From assembly GCA_027622975.1 (NCBI GenBank), contig JAQBVN010000022.1, forward strand, positions 1-41,525: a stretch of DNA of 41,525 nucleotides, written 5' to 3'. The notes under the pieces are model-generated. The model searched no databases, was not told where the DNA came from, and saw only the letters and a list, made by a program, of their open reading frames with translations. Position 1 is the first letter of the stretch. Each line of letters begins with the position of its first letter. Source of the DNA: Bacteroidota bacterium. Its GTDB lineage: Bacteria > Bacteroidota > Bacteroidia > Flavobacteriales_D > Sanyastnellaceae. Of this stretch, positions 18,719 through 29,200 are shown in pieces. The position numbers and the translations under genes are program-made.

Positions 18719-20446
18719 ATGAGACAATTTTTCTCAGCCTTGGCCACTTGCTTGATTGCAGGCGGTGCTTGGGCCCAAACCACGGTCACACTTTCCGTGG
18801 ACATGAACAACGAAGTGGTGAGCCCCAATGGGGTCCAAGTGGCAGGAGACTTTCAAGGATGGGATCCTTCATCGACGCCTTTGACAGACGACGATGGCGA
18901 TGGTGTTTACTCGTATTCTTTCACGACAGACACAGCCATGACGCTGTATTTCAAGTTTGTCAATGGAAACGAATGGAACGACGGCATGGGTACCGAATAC
19001 TCAGAGTCGATTCCCGGGGCCTGCGCTTTTGATGGCAACCGCATGCTGTCGGTGGATGGCACGGAAGGAACCTTGGACTTCGAAGCGTGCTATGGCAGCT
19101 GTGCGGCATGCGGATTGACAACCGTTCGCTTCCGCGTAGACATGACCAACGAGGATGTTTCTCCATTGGGCGTTCACGTGGCCGGTGATTTTCAAGGCTG
19201 GGATCCTTCATCGACTGAATTGACCGATCCGGATGGGGACATGGTCTATGAAGTGATTTCTTCTTTCGAAGCGGATTCAGGGAGCGTCATTGAATTCAAA
19301 TTCATCAATGGCAACGCATGGCCCGATCCCAACGAATTGGTGGGAGAAGAATGTGGCAACGCCAATGGCAACCGCCTGTTGACTTTGGACAGTGACAACG
19401 TCGTGTTGTCAGCCGATGCCGCTGGCCAGCCCTACTGTTTCAACTCGTGCACTTCATGTGTGTTGCCCTTGTCTGTGACCTTCACCGTTGACATGACTGT
19501 TGTGGCAAGTGTATCTGAAGCCGGTGTTCACGTGGCGGGTTCGTTCCAAGGATGGAATCCAGGAGGATCTCCCTTGACTGACAACGGAGATGGTACCTGG
19601 ACCACAACGTTGGAAATGGCACCTGGGACATATGCCTTCAAATTCATCAACAGCAATGCTTGGGATGGCAACGAGGAAAACATGAATGGAACGAGCTGCA
19701 ACAGTGAAGGCAATCGTTTGGCTACGTTTGATGCAGACAATACAGAATATGTCGCGTGCTTCAACACCTGTCCAGGAGAGTCTTGCACGCCAGACCCCGA
19801 CCCGGCAAACGTGACTTTCCGCGTGAACATGTCAGAACAAACCCTTTCTGCAGAAGACACGGTGTTTGTGTGGGGAGGATTCACGGGATGGCAAGGAGGT
19901 GCTATCCCTCTGACTGACGCCGATGCAGATGGAATTTGGGAGCACACCCAGTTGCTGTCTGGAGGTGCCAATGTGGATTACAAGTACAGCATTGGCCACC
20001 CCAGTGGAGCGTCATTCATCGAGGAGGATGGAGTTTACGTTCTCGATGGTGACACCACCAATTTTGTGGGAGGCGGATGCGGTGTGGACAATGGTTTTGG
20101 AGGTTACAACCGTCGCCACGTGCGTTCGGGCTCCCCTGAAATTCTCCCGGTGGTTTGCTTCAACAAGTGTGAGGACTGTGAAGGAAGTTCTGCCAGTGTC
20201 GGAGACTTGGCTTTGGAGTTTGGGTTGTTCCCCAACCCGACTTCAGGTCGCATTGTCCTCACAGGCATAGACGGTATGGCAAGTCTTCAAGTTCTCGACA
20301 TCCAAGGCCGAACTGTCTTGTCCTTCGACAACATCAACTTGACGCAAAATCATGAAATGTCCTTGGAAGGTCTGCGTGCAGGGTCCTACCAAGTGGTGAT
20401 TCAACAAGGTCACATCCGGGGCGTTCGCCGTGTGATGGTCCAGTAA
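18719..20446 (+). CDS. Secreted four-repeat starch-binding-type protein, T9SS type A
   Basis: A 575-aa protein with a signal peptide (MRQFFSALATCLIAGGAWAQ). Four tandem repeats of roughly 110-130 residues begin at about 19, 133, 250 and 363. Each has a TVxFxVDM strand, then VAGDFQGWDPSS-like and FKFINGNxW-like motifs. These resemble the CBM20/CBM48-type E-set modules attached to amylases, so starch or glycogen binding is likely. The aromatic Trp in FQGWxP recurs in repeats 1-3; repeat 4 is diverged (VWGGFTGWQGG). Residues from about 498 form a T9SS type A sorting domain (FGLFPNPTSGRIVLTG, LRAGSYQVVIQ). ATG 18719 is favoured over an upstream in-frame start by the signal peptide. It shares a 105-base divergent promoter region with the GH13 enzyme; no consensus -7 was found there. 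Confidence 0.85.
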   Translation: MRQFFSALATCLIAGGAWAQTTVTLSVDMNNEVVSPNGVQVAGDFQGWDPSSTPLTDDDGDGVYSYSFTTDTAMTLYFKFVNGNEWNDGMGTEYSESIPGACAFDGNRMLSVDGTEGTLDFEACYGSCAACGLTTVRFRVDMTNEDVSPLGVHVAGDFQGWDPSSTELTDPDGDMVYEVISSFEADSGSVIEFKFINGNAWPDPNELVGEECGNANGNRLLTLDSDNVVLSADAAGQPYCFNSCTSCVLPLSVTFTVDMTVVASVSEAGVHVAGSFQGWNPGGSPLTDNGDGTWTTTLEMAPGTYAFKFINSNAWDGNEENMNGTSCNSEGNRLATFDADNTEYVACFNTCPGESCTPDPDPANVTFRVNMSEQTLSAEDTVFVWGGFTGWQGGAIPLTDADADGIWEHTQLLSGGANVDYKYSIGHPSGASFIEEDGVYVLDGDTTNFVGGGCGVDNGFGGYNRRHVRSGSPEILPVVCFNKCEDCEGSSASVGDLALEFGLFPNPTSGRIVLTGIDGMASLQVLDIQGRTVLSFDNINLTQNHEMSLEGLRAGSYQVVIQQGHIRGVRRVMVQ

Positions 20447-20467
20447 TTCGTCTCAACAATCTTTCGA

Positions 20468-20496
20468 AAGCCCGGGCAACTTGTCCGGGCTTTTTT
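20468..20496 (+). terminator. Rho-independent terminator
   Basis: AAGCCCGG (20468-20475) pairs with CCGGGCTT (20485-20492), followed by a T-run to 20496. It ends the starch-binding protein transcript. Confidence 0.9.
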
Positions 20497-20579
20497 CGTC
20501 TTGACTCCAGCAAATCGACGGTTCAAATCTTTCATCCAAGTTTGGCATTCTGTTCAAATGCGGCCTGAGGTCATCCGCG

Positions 20580-20587
20580 TATATTTG
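20580..20587 (+). promoter_or_regulatory. Bacteroidota -7 element of the 813-aa gene
   Basis: TATATTTG matches TAnnTTTG exactly, about 32 bases before ATG 20620. The -33 element is weak (TTC at 20553-20555, 24-base spacing). Confidence 0.6.
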
Positions 20588-20619
20588 TCGCAAACTGATT
20601 CACAACCTAAACCTTCTCT

Positions 20620-23061
20620 ATGAAGCGATTGTACACTCTTGCGATGGTGTTGGCTGCATTTGCCAGCGCCACTGCTCAAACGACTAGCCTGAGCATTGAG
20701 ACTGTGATGGAGCATGATGGCGCAATTTTGCCCGAGGGCTACACGACGTATCGCGTGTATGCCAACATGACTTCAGAACTTGACTTTGTATCTGCCGTGT
20801 ATGGCACAGATACAAACCCGTTGATGCTGGGCTGTGATGGTGAAATTTACCAGTCCACGGATGTCAATTACAATTTTGGCAATGAAGTGAGCGTGGCCTT
20901 TTTCCCCGTTTTTCCGACCACACAATACGACAGCTGGCTGACGATTGGCACAGATGATGCCATGGATGGTGTATACATTCAGAACACGGATGGAACAATG
21001 GCTCCTGCGCTGGCTATGTTCAATGCCGGTGAGGGTTTTGTCATCAATGACCCTTTTGGTGCATCATGGTTTAATGTCTTTCCATGCGTCAGCGCTCCAG
21101 ATTTGGCAGCATGTGCGGCAGGCAATCCCGCCTTTGCGGGCGCCGATTTGAAGGTGTTGCTGGCTCAAATCACTGCCACGGGTGACGTTTACGGCTTGTT
21201 CAACACCCAGGTATTCCCAGGGGGTGTCCAAATCAACGAATCACAAAATGGACTGACATTCAGCTCAGATCCGACCGATGTCTTTGGCTGCACCAACCCT
21301 GCTGCGACCAATTACGATGCAGCTGCCAACATTGATGATTTGTCGTGCACCCTGCCATGCATTGTCGCATTGCAGGTGGACAATGTCGTATCGCCTTCTT
21401 GCAATGGAGACAACGACGCCTTGATTCAGGTGTCGGTTACCGGTGCCCAGGGCGCTGACTTTTTCTACAAGAACAGTCTGACGGCAACGGCTCAGAATTT
21501 TGGAAACTTCCCCAATCTTGTGGCTGATACGTACACCATTTACGTCGTCGATGGTGCAGGTTGCATTGATTCGTTGGATGTGGTTGTGCCAGAGACGGAG
21601 GTGGTGTCTGTTCAGGCCGTTGTGACTTCGCCTGTCACTTGCCACAACGATGGAAACGCTGTCTTGAGCGTGACTTCCACCTCGGGGGGGAATGGTGAGT
21701 ACCAGTACTACATCTCTAACAACCCCACCGTTCTCGTCGACAATCCGGTGTGGTCGAATTTGAATGGAGGACAAACGTACACAGTGTATGCCGTGGACGG
21801 CAATCAGTGCACTGGCAATTCTTCTCCCATCTTGATCACCAACCCAACAGCGATCACTGTCGGCTACCAAACAAGCCCAACGGCCTCTGTGGTCGATGCT
21901 TCGTGTTTCAACGTAGAGGATGGTGAAATCTACGTTGTGGCTTTGGGTGGAGCGGCTCCCGCCACCCTTCAATTCACTGTGGATGGCGTGAATTACAGCG
22001 GCAGCCCGTTGATTGTTTCAGGAGGTACCTACACGGTCACTGCCCAGGACATCAATGGTTGCACAGGCACCCTTGCTGGGCAAGTGGTCGTGGGACCCGA
22101 CGCCATTGTGGTGAATGCTACATCATCTCCTGAGGCCTGTTTCGGAGAGGAGAATGGAGAAATCACGTGGTCTCCCAGTGGTGGAGCTGGAGGCTACTCC
22201 TATGTCTTCAATGGTTCTGAAACAACCGTCAACAATTCAGGCGATTTGGCCCCAGGAACCTATGTTCTCGAAGTCACGGATGCTGATGGCTGCACGGAGG
22301 AAAGTTCAATCACGGTGGAAGCCGGGGTGGAAATTGTGACGACATCAACTGTGGTGGATGTCTCATGCTTCGGTGAAAACGATGGTGAGGTCACATTGGC
22401 TGCCACAGGGGGAACAGGGTCGTTCCAGTACAGCGATGATGGAAACAACTACGCCGGCAATCCCAATTTTGACAATTTGCTTGCAGGAAGCTACACGTTC
22501 TTCGTCCAAGATGAGAACGGTTGTGTTCAACAAGCAAGTGCCACAATCGATGAGCCCGGGGCCATTGTGGTGACTGGCATCGTATCCGAGGGTTCAGTGA
22601 CTGGAGAGGGAACCATTGACGTGACCGTGACGGGAGGCAACCTTCCATACACGTACGAGTGGATTGGTCCAGGTGTCAGCGGTCAAGATGGCCAAGACTT
22701 GGAAGGAATTTCATCAGGTTCCTACACTGTCGAAGTCACCGATGCCAACGGTTGCTCCACCACCCAGACATTCAACATCACCACAGACATTTCTGAGCTC
22801 GCAGCTGGCATGACCGCTCGTGTGTATCCCAACCCATCTGCCGGTGAATTCCAAGTAGTGCTTGAAGGCGGTTACCAGGGTTTGATTGGCTATCAGGTTG
22901 TGGATGCCCAGGGTCGTTTGGTGTCCAACGGTCAATGGGTCGTGCAGCCAGGACAGTTCAACACCCAGATTGATTTGTCCTCAGTGCACGCAGGGATGTA
23001 CCGTTTGGTGCTTGTCTCAGAACGGGGCACATCGAGTATCCAATTGGTCAAGAGTCACTGA
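20620..23061 (+). CDS. Secreted SprB-repeat surface protein with unnamed N-terminal domain, T9SS type A
   Basis: An 813-aa protein with signal peptide (MKRLYTLAMVLAAFASATAQ). Residues about 24-215 form an unnamed domain ([50 protein letters not shown]) that recurs in the next gene. One Cys-rich repeat follows (GCTNPAATNYDAAANIDDLS). Next come several SprB-like beta repeats of about 85 residues (SCNGDNDALIQVSVTGAQG; SCFNVEDGEIYVVALGGAAP; ACFGEENGEITWSPSGGAGG; SCFGENDGEVTLAATGGTGS). The end is a T9SS type A domain (VYPNPSAGEFQVVLEGG, HAGMYRLVLVSERG). SprB repeats are known from gliding adhesins of this phylum. A surface adhesion role is inferred, not shown. It has its own promoter and terminator. 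Confidence 0.88.
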   Translation: MKRLYTLAMVLAAFASATAQTTSLSIETVMEHDGAILPEGYTTYRVYANMTSELDFVSAVYGTDTNPLMLGCDGEIYQSTDVNYNFGNEVSVAFFPVFPTTQYDSWLTIGTDDAMDGVYIQNTDGTMAPALAMFNAGEGFVINDPFGASWFNVFPCVSAPDLAACAAGNPAFAGADLKVLLAQITATGDVYGLFNTQVFPGGVQINESQNGLTFSSDPTDVFGCTNPAATNYDAAANIDDLSCTLPCIVALQVDNVVSPSCNGDNDALIQVSVTGAQGADFFYKNSLTATAQNFGNFPNLVADTYTIYVVDGAGCIDSLDVVVPETEVVSVQAVVTSPVTCHNDGNAVLSVTSTSGGNGEYQYYISNNPTVLVDNPVWSNLNGGQTYTVYAVDGNQCTGNSSPILITNPTAITVGYQTSPTASVVDASCFNVEDGEIYVVALGGAAPATLQFTVDGVNYSGSPLIVSGGTYTVTAQDINGCTGTLAGQVVVGPDAIVVNATSSPEACFGEENGEITWSPSGGAGGYSYVFNGSETTVNNSGDLAPGTYVLEVTDADGCTEESSITVEAGVEIVTTSTVVDVSCFGENDGEVTLAATGGTGSFQYSDDGNNYAGNPNFDNLLAGSYTFFVQDENGCVQQASATIDEPGAIVVTGIVSEGSVTGEGTIDVTVTGGNLPYTYEWIGPGVSGQDGQDLEGISSGSYTVEVTDANGCSTTQTFNITTDISELAAGMTARVYPNPSAGEFQVVLEGGYQGLIGYQVVDAQGRLVSNGQWVVQPGQFNTQIDLSSVHAGMYRLVLVSERGTSSIQLVKSH

Positions 23062-23083
23062 TCGACTCATCCATCACGATTGC

Positions 23084-23114
23084 AAAAGGGGCCCCGGATA
23101 GGGGCCCTTTTTTT
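23084..23114 (+). terminator. Rho-independent terminator
   Basis: AAAAGGGGCCCC pairs with GGGGCCCTTTT with one bulged G around GGATA, ending in seven T. It lies about 20 bases after the 813-aa gene. Confidence 0.9.
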
Positions 23115-23247
23115 GCGAGTATTGCGTCGAACTTTCTCCCGAATGGATTTGGATTTATGTAATTTTATACCGAAATTTATATACACTAAGCGCTTGTTCG
23201 TTGGCTGAATTCACTTGTTAGTCCTCAAACATCGAATCGATTCACTG

Positions 23248-26200
23248 ATGAATACACTGAGTTTCTCTCGGATTTCGTTGCGCCCATTGATCCTCTTGGG
23301 TTGGTTCATTGCAAATGCGCATCGTCTGGTTCTCGCCCAGGGCGATTCCCCTGTGTCTTATGGTTTGGTCGTGGAGTCTTCGCCCGCAGTGGGAACCGGA
23401 GGAACGGTGTATCGATTCTATGTTGAAATGCAGGATACCACTGACCGGATGAGCGCGGTGTACGGAAACGATGATGCCACCCTCTCAGTGCAGGCGCCCG
23501 AAGGAGTATTCAACAGCACCTTCAATTCTTCATGGAATGCGTCGGGCATCAACCCGGCCTTTTTGCCTGTGTTCCCAGACATGGCTGACGATACGTATGC
23601 CACGGTAGGCCTGACAGGTCCGGCGTCCACGTCTGGAGTGGCAGGAGCGGCCGATCCCTCGCTCGTCGAGGACGCTTCACAGCCCATCACCCCATTTTTC
23701 TTGACGCCAGGAGCCACGAGTTTGTTGTCCAATACCTTGACAGGAGCGTCGTGGTACATCTTGAACACGGCGGCCAATGGCTTGCCCAACGATGACTTGA
23801 GGGTGTTGATCATGCAAGTCACGACAACGGGTTCTATCTCAGGGCAGTTGAACTACCAAGTTTTCCCCTTGGGTGTGGGTGCAGACCAGGTGTTGACAAG
23901 CGCCACATTTGATGGCGCAGGTTCCTTCGAAGGCGTCACCCCTGGGGAGGTTCCTGGGTGCATGGATGAAGCAGCGTGCAATTTTGACGAATCGGCGACG
24001 ATGGATGATGGGGGGTGCGTGTATTGCAACTGTGGGAATGGTGGCAGTGACTATTCGCTCGTGGTTGAGTCTTATCCTGCTGTTACGGTCTTAGGGGCGA
24101 CAACCTATCGGATTCATGTTCAACTTGCGAGTGATGCAGACTTGATCAGTGCCGTATTTGGTAATGTTGACCTCCCCATGCATGTTTCAGCGCCCTCGGG
24201 CGTGTTCAACTCCGCATTCAATGCGAGTTGGAGCGCAGAAGGAATCAACCCTCTCTTTCTTCCCACGTTTCCAGAGATGGTGGATGACACTTATGCCACC
24301 ATTGGATTGACATCTGCTGCCAGCAGCTCTGGGATCGCCAACGCCAGTGCGCCTGCATTGGCGGAGGATTCAGCCCAACCAATCACCGGGTTTTTCATCG
24401 ACAATGGATCTACAGAGTTGCTTTCCAATGGCCTTATAGGCAATTCATGGTTTGTGCTGAGCGATGCTGGGAATGCCTCTCCTGACGAGAACAACCAATC
24501 TTTGGTTATGCAGGTGACGACAGCAGGCTCTCTCGAAGGATTGTTGAACGTCCAAGTTTTTCCCAACGGCCAAACAGGGGGCAATGGCTTGCTTCTCACT
24601 CTTCCTTTTGCAGGGGCGGGTCAATTTTATCCTGGCCTGCCTGCCAACGCATGCGGGTGCACAAATCCGGCATCGGTCAACTTCGATGCCACAGCACAAT
24701 TTGACGATGGCTCATGCATCGCCTCGGTCGAGGGCTGCATAGATCCTGAAGCATGCAATTATGATGACAACGCAAACGTCGGAGACGACAGCTGTCTGTA
24801 CGAAGATGCATTGGGTGAATGTGGCGGTGAATGTCTGGCAGACGATGATGCTGATGGCATGTGTGACGATGTGGATCCTTGCGTGGGGGTTCTCGATGTT
24901 CTCGGGGTTTGCAATGGTGATTGCATGGCTGACTCAGACGGTGATTTGATTTGTGATTCGGAAGACAATTGTGTGGATTTGGACGCATGCAACTTTGCGG
25001 ATCCTTCCAATGATTCCTGTGATTACTGCTCCTGTGTGGGAGATTCAGGTTCTGGTTTGATTCTGGAGCCCATGACAAATCATGGAAATGGTGTTTGGAC
25101 TTATGCATTGAAGCTTCAATTGCCAGAGCCAGACGCTCGGGTTCTTGGAGTCTTAGGCTGGGAGCAGTTGAGCCTCTCCTTGACAACGACGACGACGTTC
25201 GTATCCAGTCCCGATGTTCTCGTTGATTCCCGTGTCATGCTCGGAAATTCTCAGATTTCCGTTCATGGAAGCGAATCTGCGTGGTTGGCCTTTGACGAGG
25301 GAGAGAATCTTCTTTTGGACGATGCCGTTGGGGGCGGTTGGACGGCACTGGGAGGGGGAGAGCTTGCGGGTTTGCAGGTAGATTTAGACCAAACCATTCT
25401 TCTTGCTCAATTGACCACGGATGGGCAAATTTCTGCCTCATTGCCAGTGGAGTGGATGCATGGAGATGACATGTCTTCGGCTCAAATTGAAGTGTTTGAG
25501 CTGGTTGGAGAAATAGACAATGACCCGAGCAACAACCAATGCGGATGCACTGACAGCGCGTCTTGCAATTTTGACCCCAATGCCGAATACGACAATGGCT
25601 CATGTGTGATCACAGACGCGATCGGCGTGTGTGGCGGCGACTGTGCGGCTGACGCTGATGCTGATGGCATCTGCGATGACGTGGACGACTGCGTGGGAGC
25701 GTACGACGCATGCGGCGTGTGCAACGGTCCAGGCGAGATCTACGCGTGCGGATGTGCTGACATTCCCGCCGGGGATTGCGACTGCGATGGCAACCAGCTC
25801 GATGCCCTTGGCGTGTGTGGTGGCGACTGCGCAGCGGACGCCGACAGCGATGGCATCTGCGACGACGTGGATGACTGCGTGGGAGCGTACGACGCATGCG
25901 GCGTGTGCAACGGACCAGGCGAGATCTACGCATGCGGATGTGCTGACATTCCTGCCGGGGATTGCGACTGCGATGGCAACCAGCTCGATGAGTGTGGTGT
26001 GTGTGGTGGATCGGGCATTCCCGCCGGGGATTGCGACTGCGATGGCAACCAACTCGATGAGTGTGGTGTGTGTGGTGGATCGGGCATTCCCGCCGGGGAT
26101 TGCGACTGCGATGGCAACCAGCTCGATGCGCTCGGTGTGTGTGGTGGAGGCTGCCCTGCCGACGAGAATGCGGACGGAATTTGTGACACTGAAGTTTTGG

Positions 26201-29200
26201 GCTGCACGGATGTGAATGCATGCAACTACAATGCCTCGGCCACCTTCGACGATGGTTCATGTTTGGAACTTGACGCATGCGGAATCTGTGATGGCCCGGG
26301 TGCGATTTACGCATGCGGATGTGCTGACATTCCTGCCGGAGATTGTGACTGCGATGGCAACCAACTGGACGAGTGTGGTGTTTGTGGTGGATCGGGCATT
26401 CCTGCCGGGGATTGCGACTGCAATGGCAACCAACTCGATGCGCTAGGCGTGTGTGGTGGTGACTGTGCAGCGGATATGGATGCGGATGGCATCTGTGACG
26501 ACGTGGACGACTGCGTGGGAGCGTACGACGCGTGCGGCGTGTGCAACGGACCAGGCGAAATCTACGCATGCGGATGTGCTGACATTCCTGCCGGAGATTG
26601 TGACTGCGATGGCAACCAGCTCGACGAGTGTGGTGTTTGTGGTGGATCGGGCATTCCTGCCGGGGATTGCGACTGCAATGGCAACCATCTCGATGCGCTA
26701 GGCGTGTGTGGTGGTGACTGCGCAGCTGACGCCGACAGCGATGGCATCTGCGATGACGTGGATGACTGCGTGGGAGCGTACGACGCTTGCGGCGTGTGCA
26801 ACGGACCAGGCGATATCTACGCATGCGGATGTTCCGACATTCCCGCGGGGGATTGCGACTGCGATGGCAACGTCGCCACAGAGTTTGTGGATTGTGAGGG
26901 CAATTGCTTGCAGGATGCTGATGGGGATGGAGTTTGTGATAACGAGGATGATTGTGTGGATCTGTTGCCCCCGTCATGGATGTATTTTCCTCCAGATGAT
27001 ACGATCAGCTGCACGGATTTGATGCCTACCATCGAAGAAACCATGCCGCTTGGGGAGGATGATTGTGGACCGGTGGAAGTGATTTGGCTGAGCGATGGTC
27101 CCTTTGAGTATCCTTTTGGTTGTTCGCAGAGCTATCTGTGCCCACGCGTCTACCAGATGTCAGATGGTGCTGGAAATGTTGTGATTGACACGCTGATCAT
27201 CACGGTTCTTGACGATGAAGCGCCGTTGATTCTGTATCCGACAGAGGAATCAGTGTTCGTCGATGAAACTGCTGGAGAGACCATTCCTGGACTGGAGGCC
27301 TTTGTGTTGGACAATTGTGACCTCAATGTGGGATACGACGTTTCAGAAACTGTGACAAGCGATGAAGGAGGCGTGTTGATTCTCGAGCGTGTCTTCACCT
27401 CCATGGATGCTTGCGGAAACCAAGCAGTGTTTGTCCAAACGATCACCGTCCTTCAAGCCATTGAAGGATGCACGGACTCCACGGCTTGCAACTTTGACCC
27501 GATGGCCAACGTTGGGGATGATTCATGCTTGTATGCCTCGGACATTGTAGACTGCACGGGTTCTTGTTTCAATGATGCCGATGGAGATGGGACGTGCGAT
27601 GAGTTGGAAGTTTTGGGATGCACCGACGAGGAGGCATGCAACTTCGACCCTTCAGCGACCGAAGAAAACGGAATTTGTGATTATTGCTCTTGCGTTGGTG
27701 ATGAATTGGAGGGATACGGATTGGAAATTGAGGTGGTCATGGAACACGTGGAAGGGCCTTTGGCGGGCTTGACTACGTACAGAATGTATGTCACGACCCC
27801 CCATGATGACGACGTGATGAGCGCCATGTTTGGCGATGATGAGTCGCCCTTGCTGATTGCAACTGAAACAGAATATTTCCAATCTCCCTTTGGGTCTGTC
27901 CTCGGTTCCAACATCAACCCTTTGTTCTTCCCAACCTTTCCGGAACTCGAATACGACAGTTGGCTAACCATAGGATTGGACAGTCCGGCAGGTCCCAACG
28001 AGGAGGCTCCTTCTACGATTGGTGATTTGAACAACCAGTGGCTGACCAATTTTGAATTGGGTCAAGACGTTGTGATTGAGGACTCTATTGGAGGCGCGAT
28101 GTTTGTGCCGAACAATCCGAGCACTTTGAATACCCGTTCGGGGGCGGATTTGAGGATTTTGGTGGGGCAATTCACCACTGACGGAACCTTGTCTGGGGTG
28201 GTGAATTTCCAAATGTTCAACCATGGTTTGAATTCGGACGAGAGTCGAGTCAGCATACCTTTTAGTGGGGTGGGAATGACGGGAGGGGAGGTCAATATTT
28301 GCGGTTGCACAGATCCCATGGCTTGCAATTATGATGAGAATGCCACTTTGGACGATGGCACTTGCGAGGATCCCGAGCCATTCTTGGATTGTGCAGGAGA
28401 ATGTCTCAATGACCAAGATGGAGATGGAGTTTGCGATGAATTGGAGTTGTGGGGATGCACGGATATCACGGCCTGCAACTTTGATGATTCGGCCACAGAA
28501 GATGACGATACGTGCCAATACCCTGAACCTTTTGAGGACTGCGACGGAAGTTGTTTGAATGACCAAAATGAAAACGGCATCTGTGATGAATTGGAGGGGT
28601 GTGGAGACGCGACGGCATGCAACTATGATGCATTCACGGAATACCCCGACGATTCGTGGTGCGTCTACCCAGAGTTTTTCTACGTGGATTGTGCTGGCAA
28701 TTGTTTGAATGACGTGGATGGGGATGGGGTATGCGATGAAATTGAATTCCCCGGTTGTACCGATCCAGATGCGTGTAATTACGACCCGATCTATACGGAT
28801 GATGCCGGAAACTGCTACTACGCTGAAGAGTATTACGACTGTTTCTTCAATTGTCTCAATGACCTCAACGACAATGGGATTTGTGATGAGCTTGAGGTCT
28901 TCGGTTGCATGGATTCGGAGGATTGCAATTACAATCCCAACGCCAACATGGATGATGGAAGTTGTGGAGACGCGAATCTGATCAACGATGTATGTGAAGG
29001 GGCGGCGCTGTTGACTTGTGGAACCTCTTTGGTTTCCAACAACACGGACTGTTCAAGTGAGGATGACGAGTTGGGTTGTGCTTCCTTCCAACCGGCGAAT
29101 CCCTCTGCAGGATTGTGGTACACATTTGTGGGGACAGGAGAGGAAATGACTTTGACGACATGTTTACCTGGAACGACGTTTGACACTTATCTCAGCGTAT

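Noticed and set aside
25624-26861. CRISPR-like direct repeats
   Set aside because: Units are 69 and 183 bases, contiguous without unique spacers, and encode an uninterrupted protein frame. No cas gene is present.
25610-26977. Long minus-strand frame (455 codons) over the tandem array
   Set aside because: Its His/Arg-rich repeats are only the complement of the Cys/Asp/Gly repeats, and the plus frame continues for kilobases on both sides.
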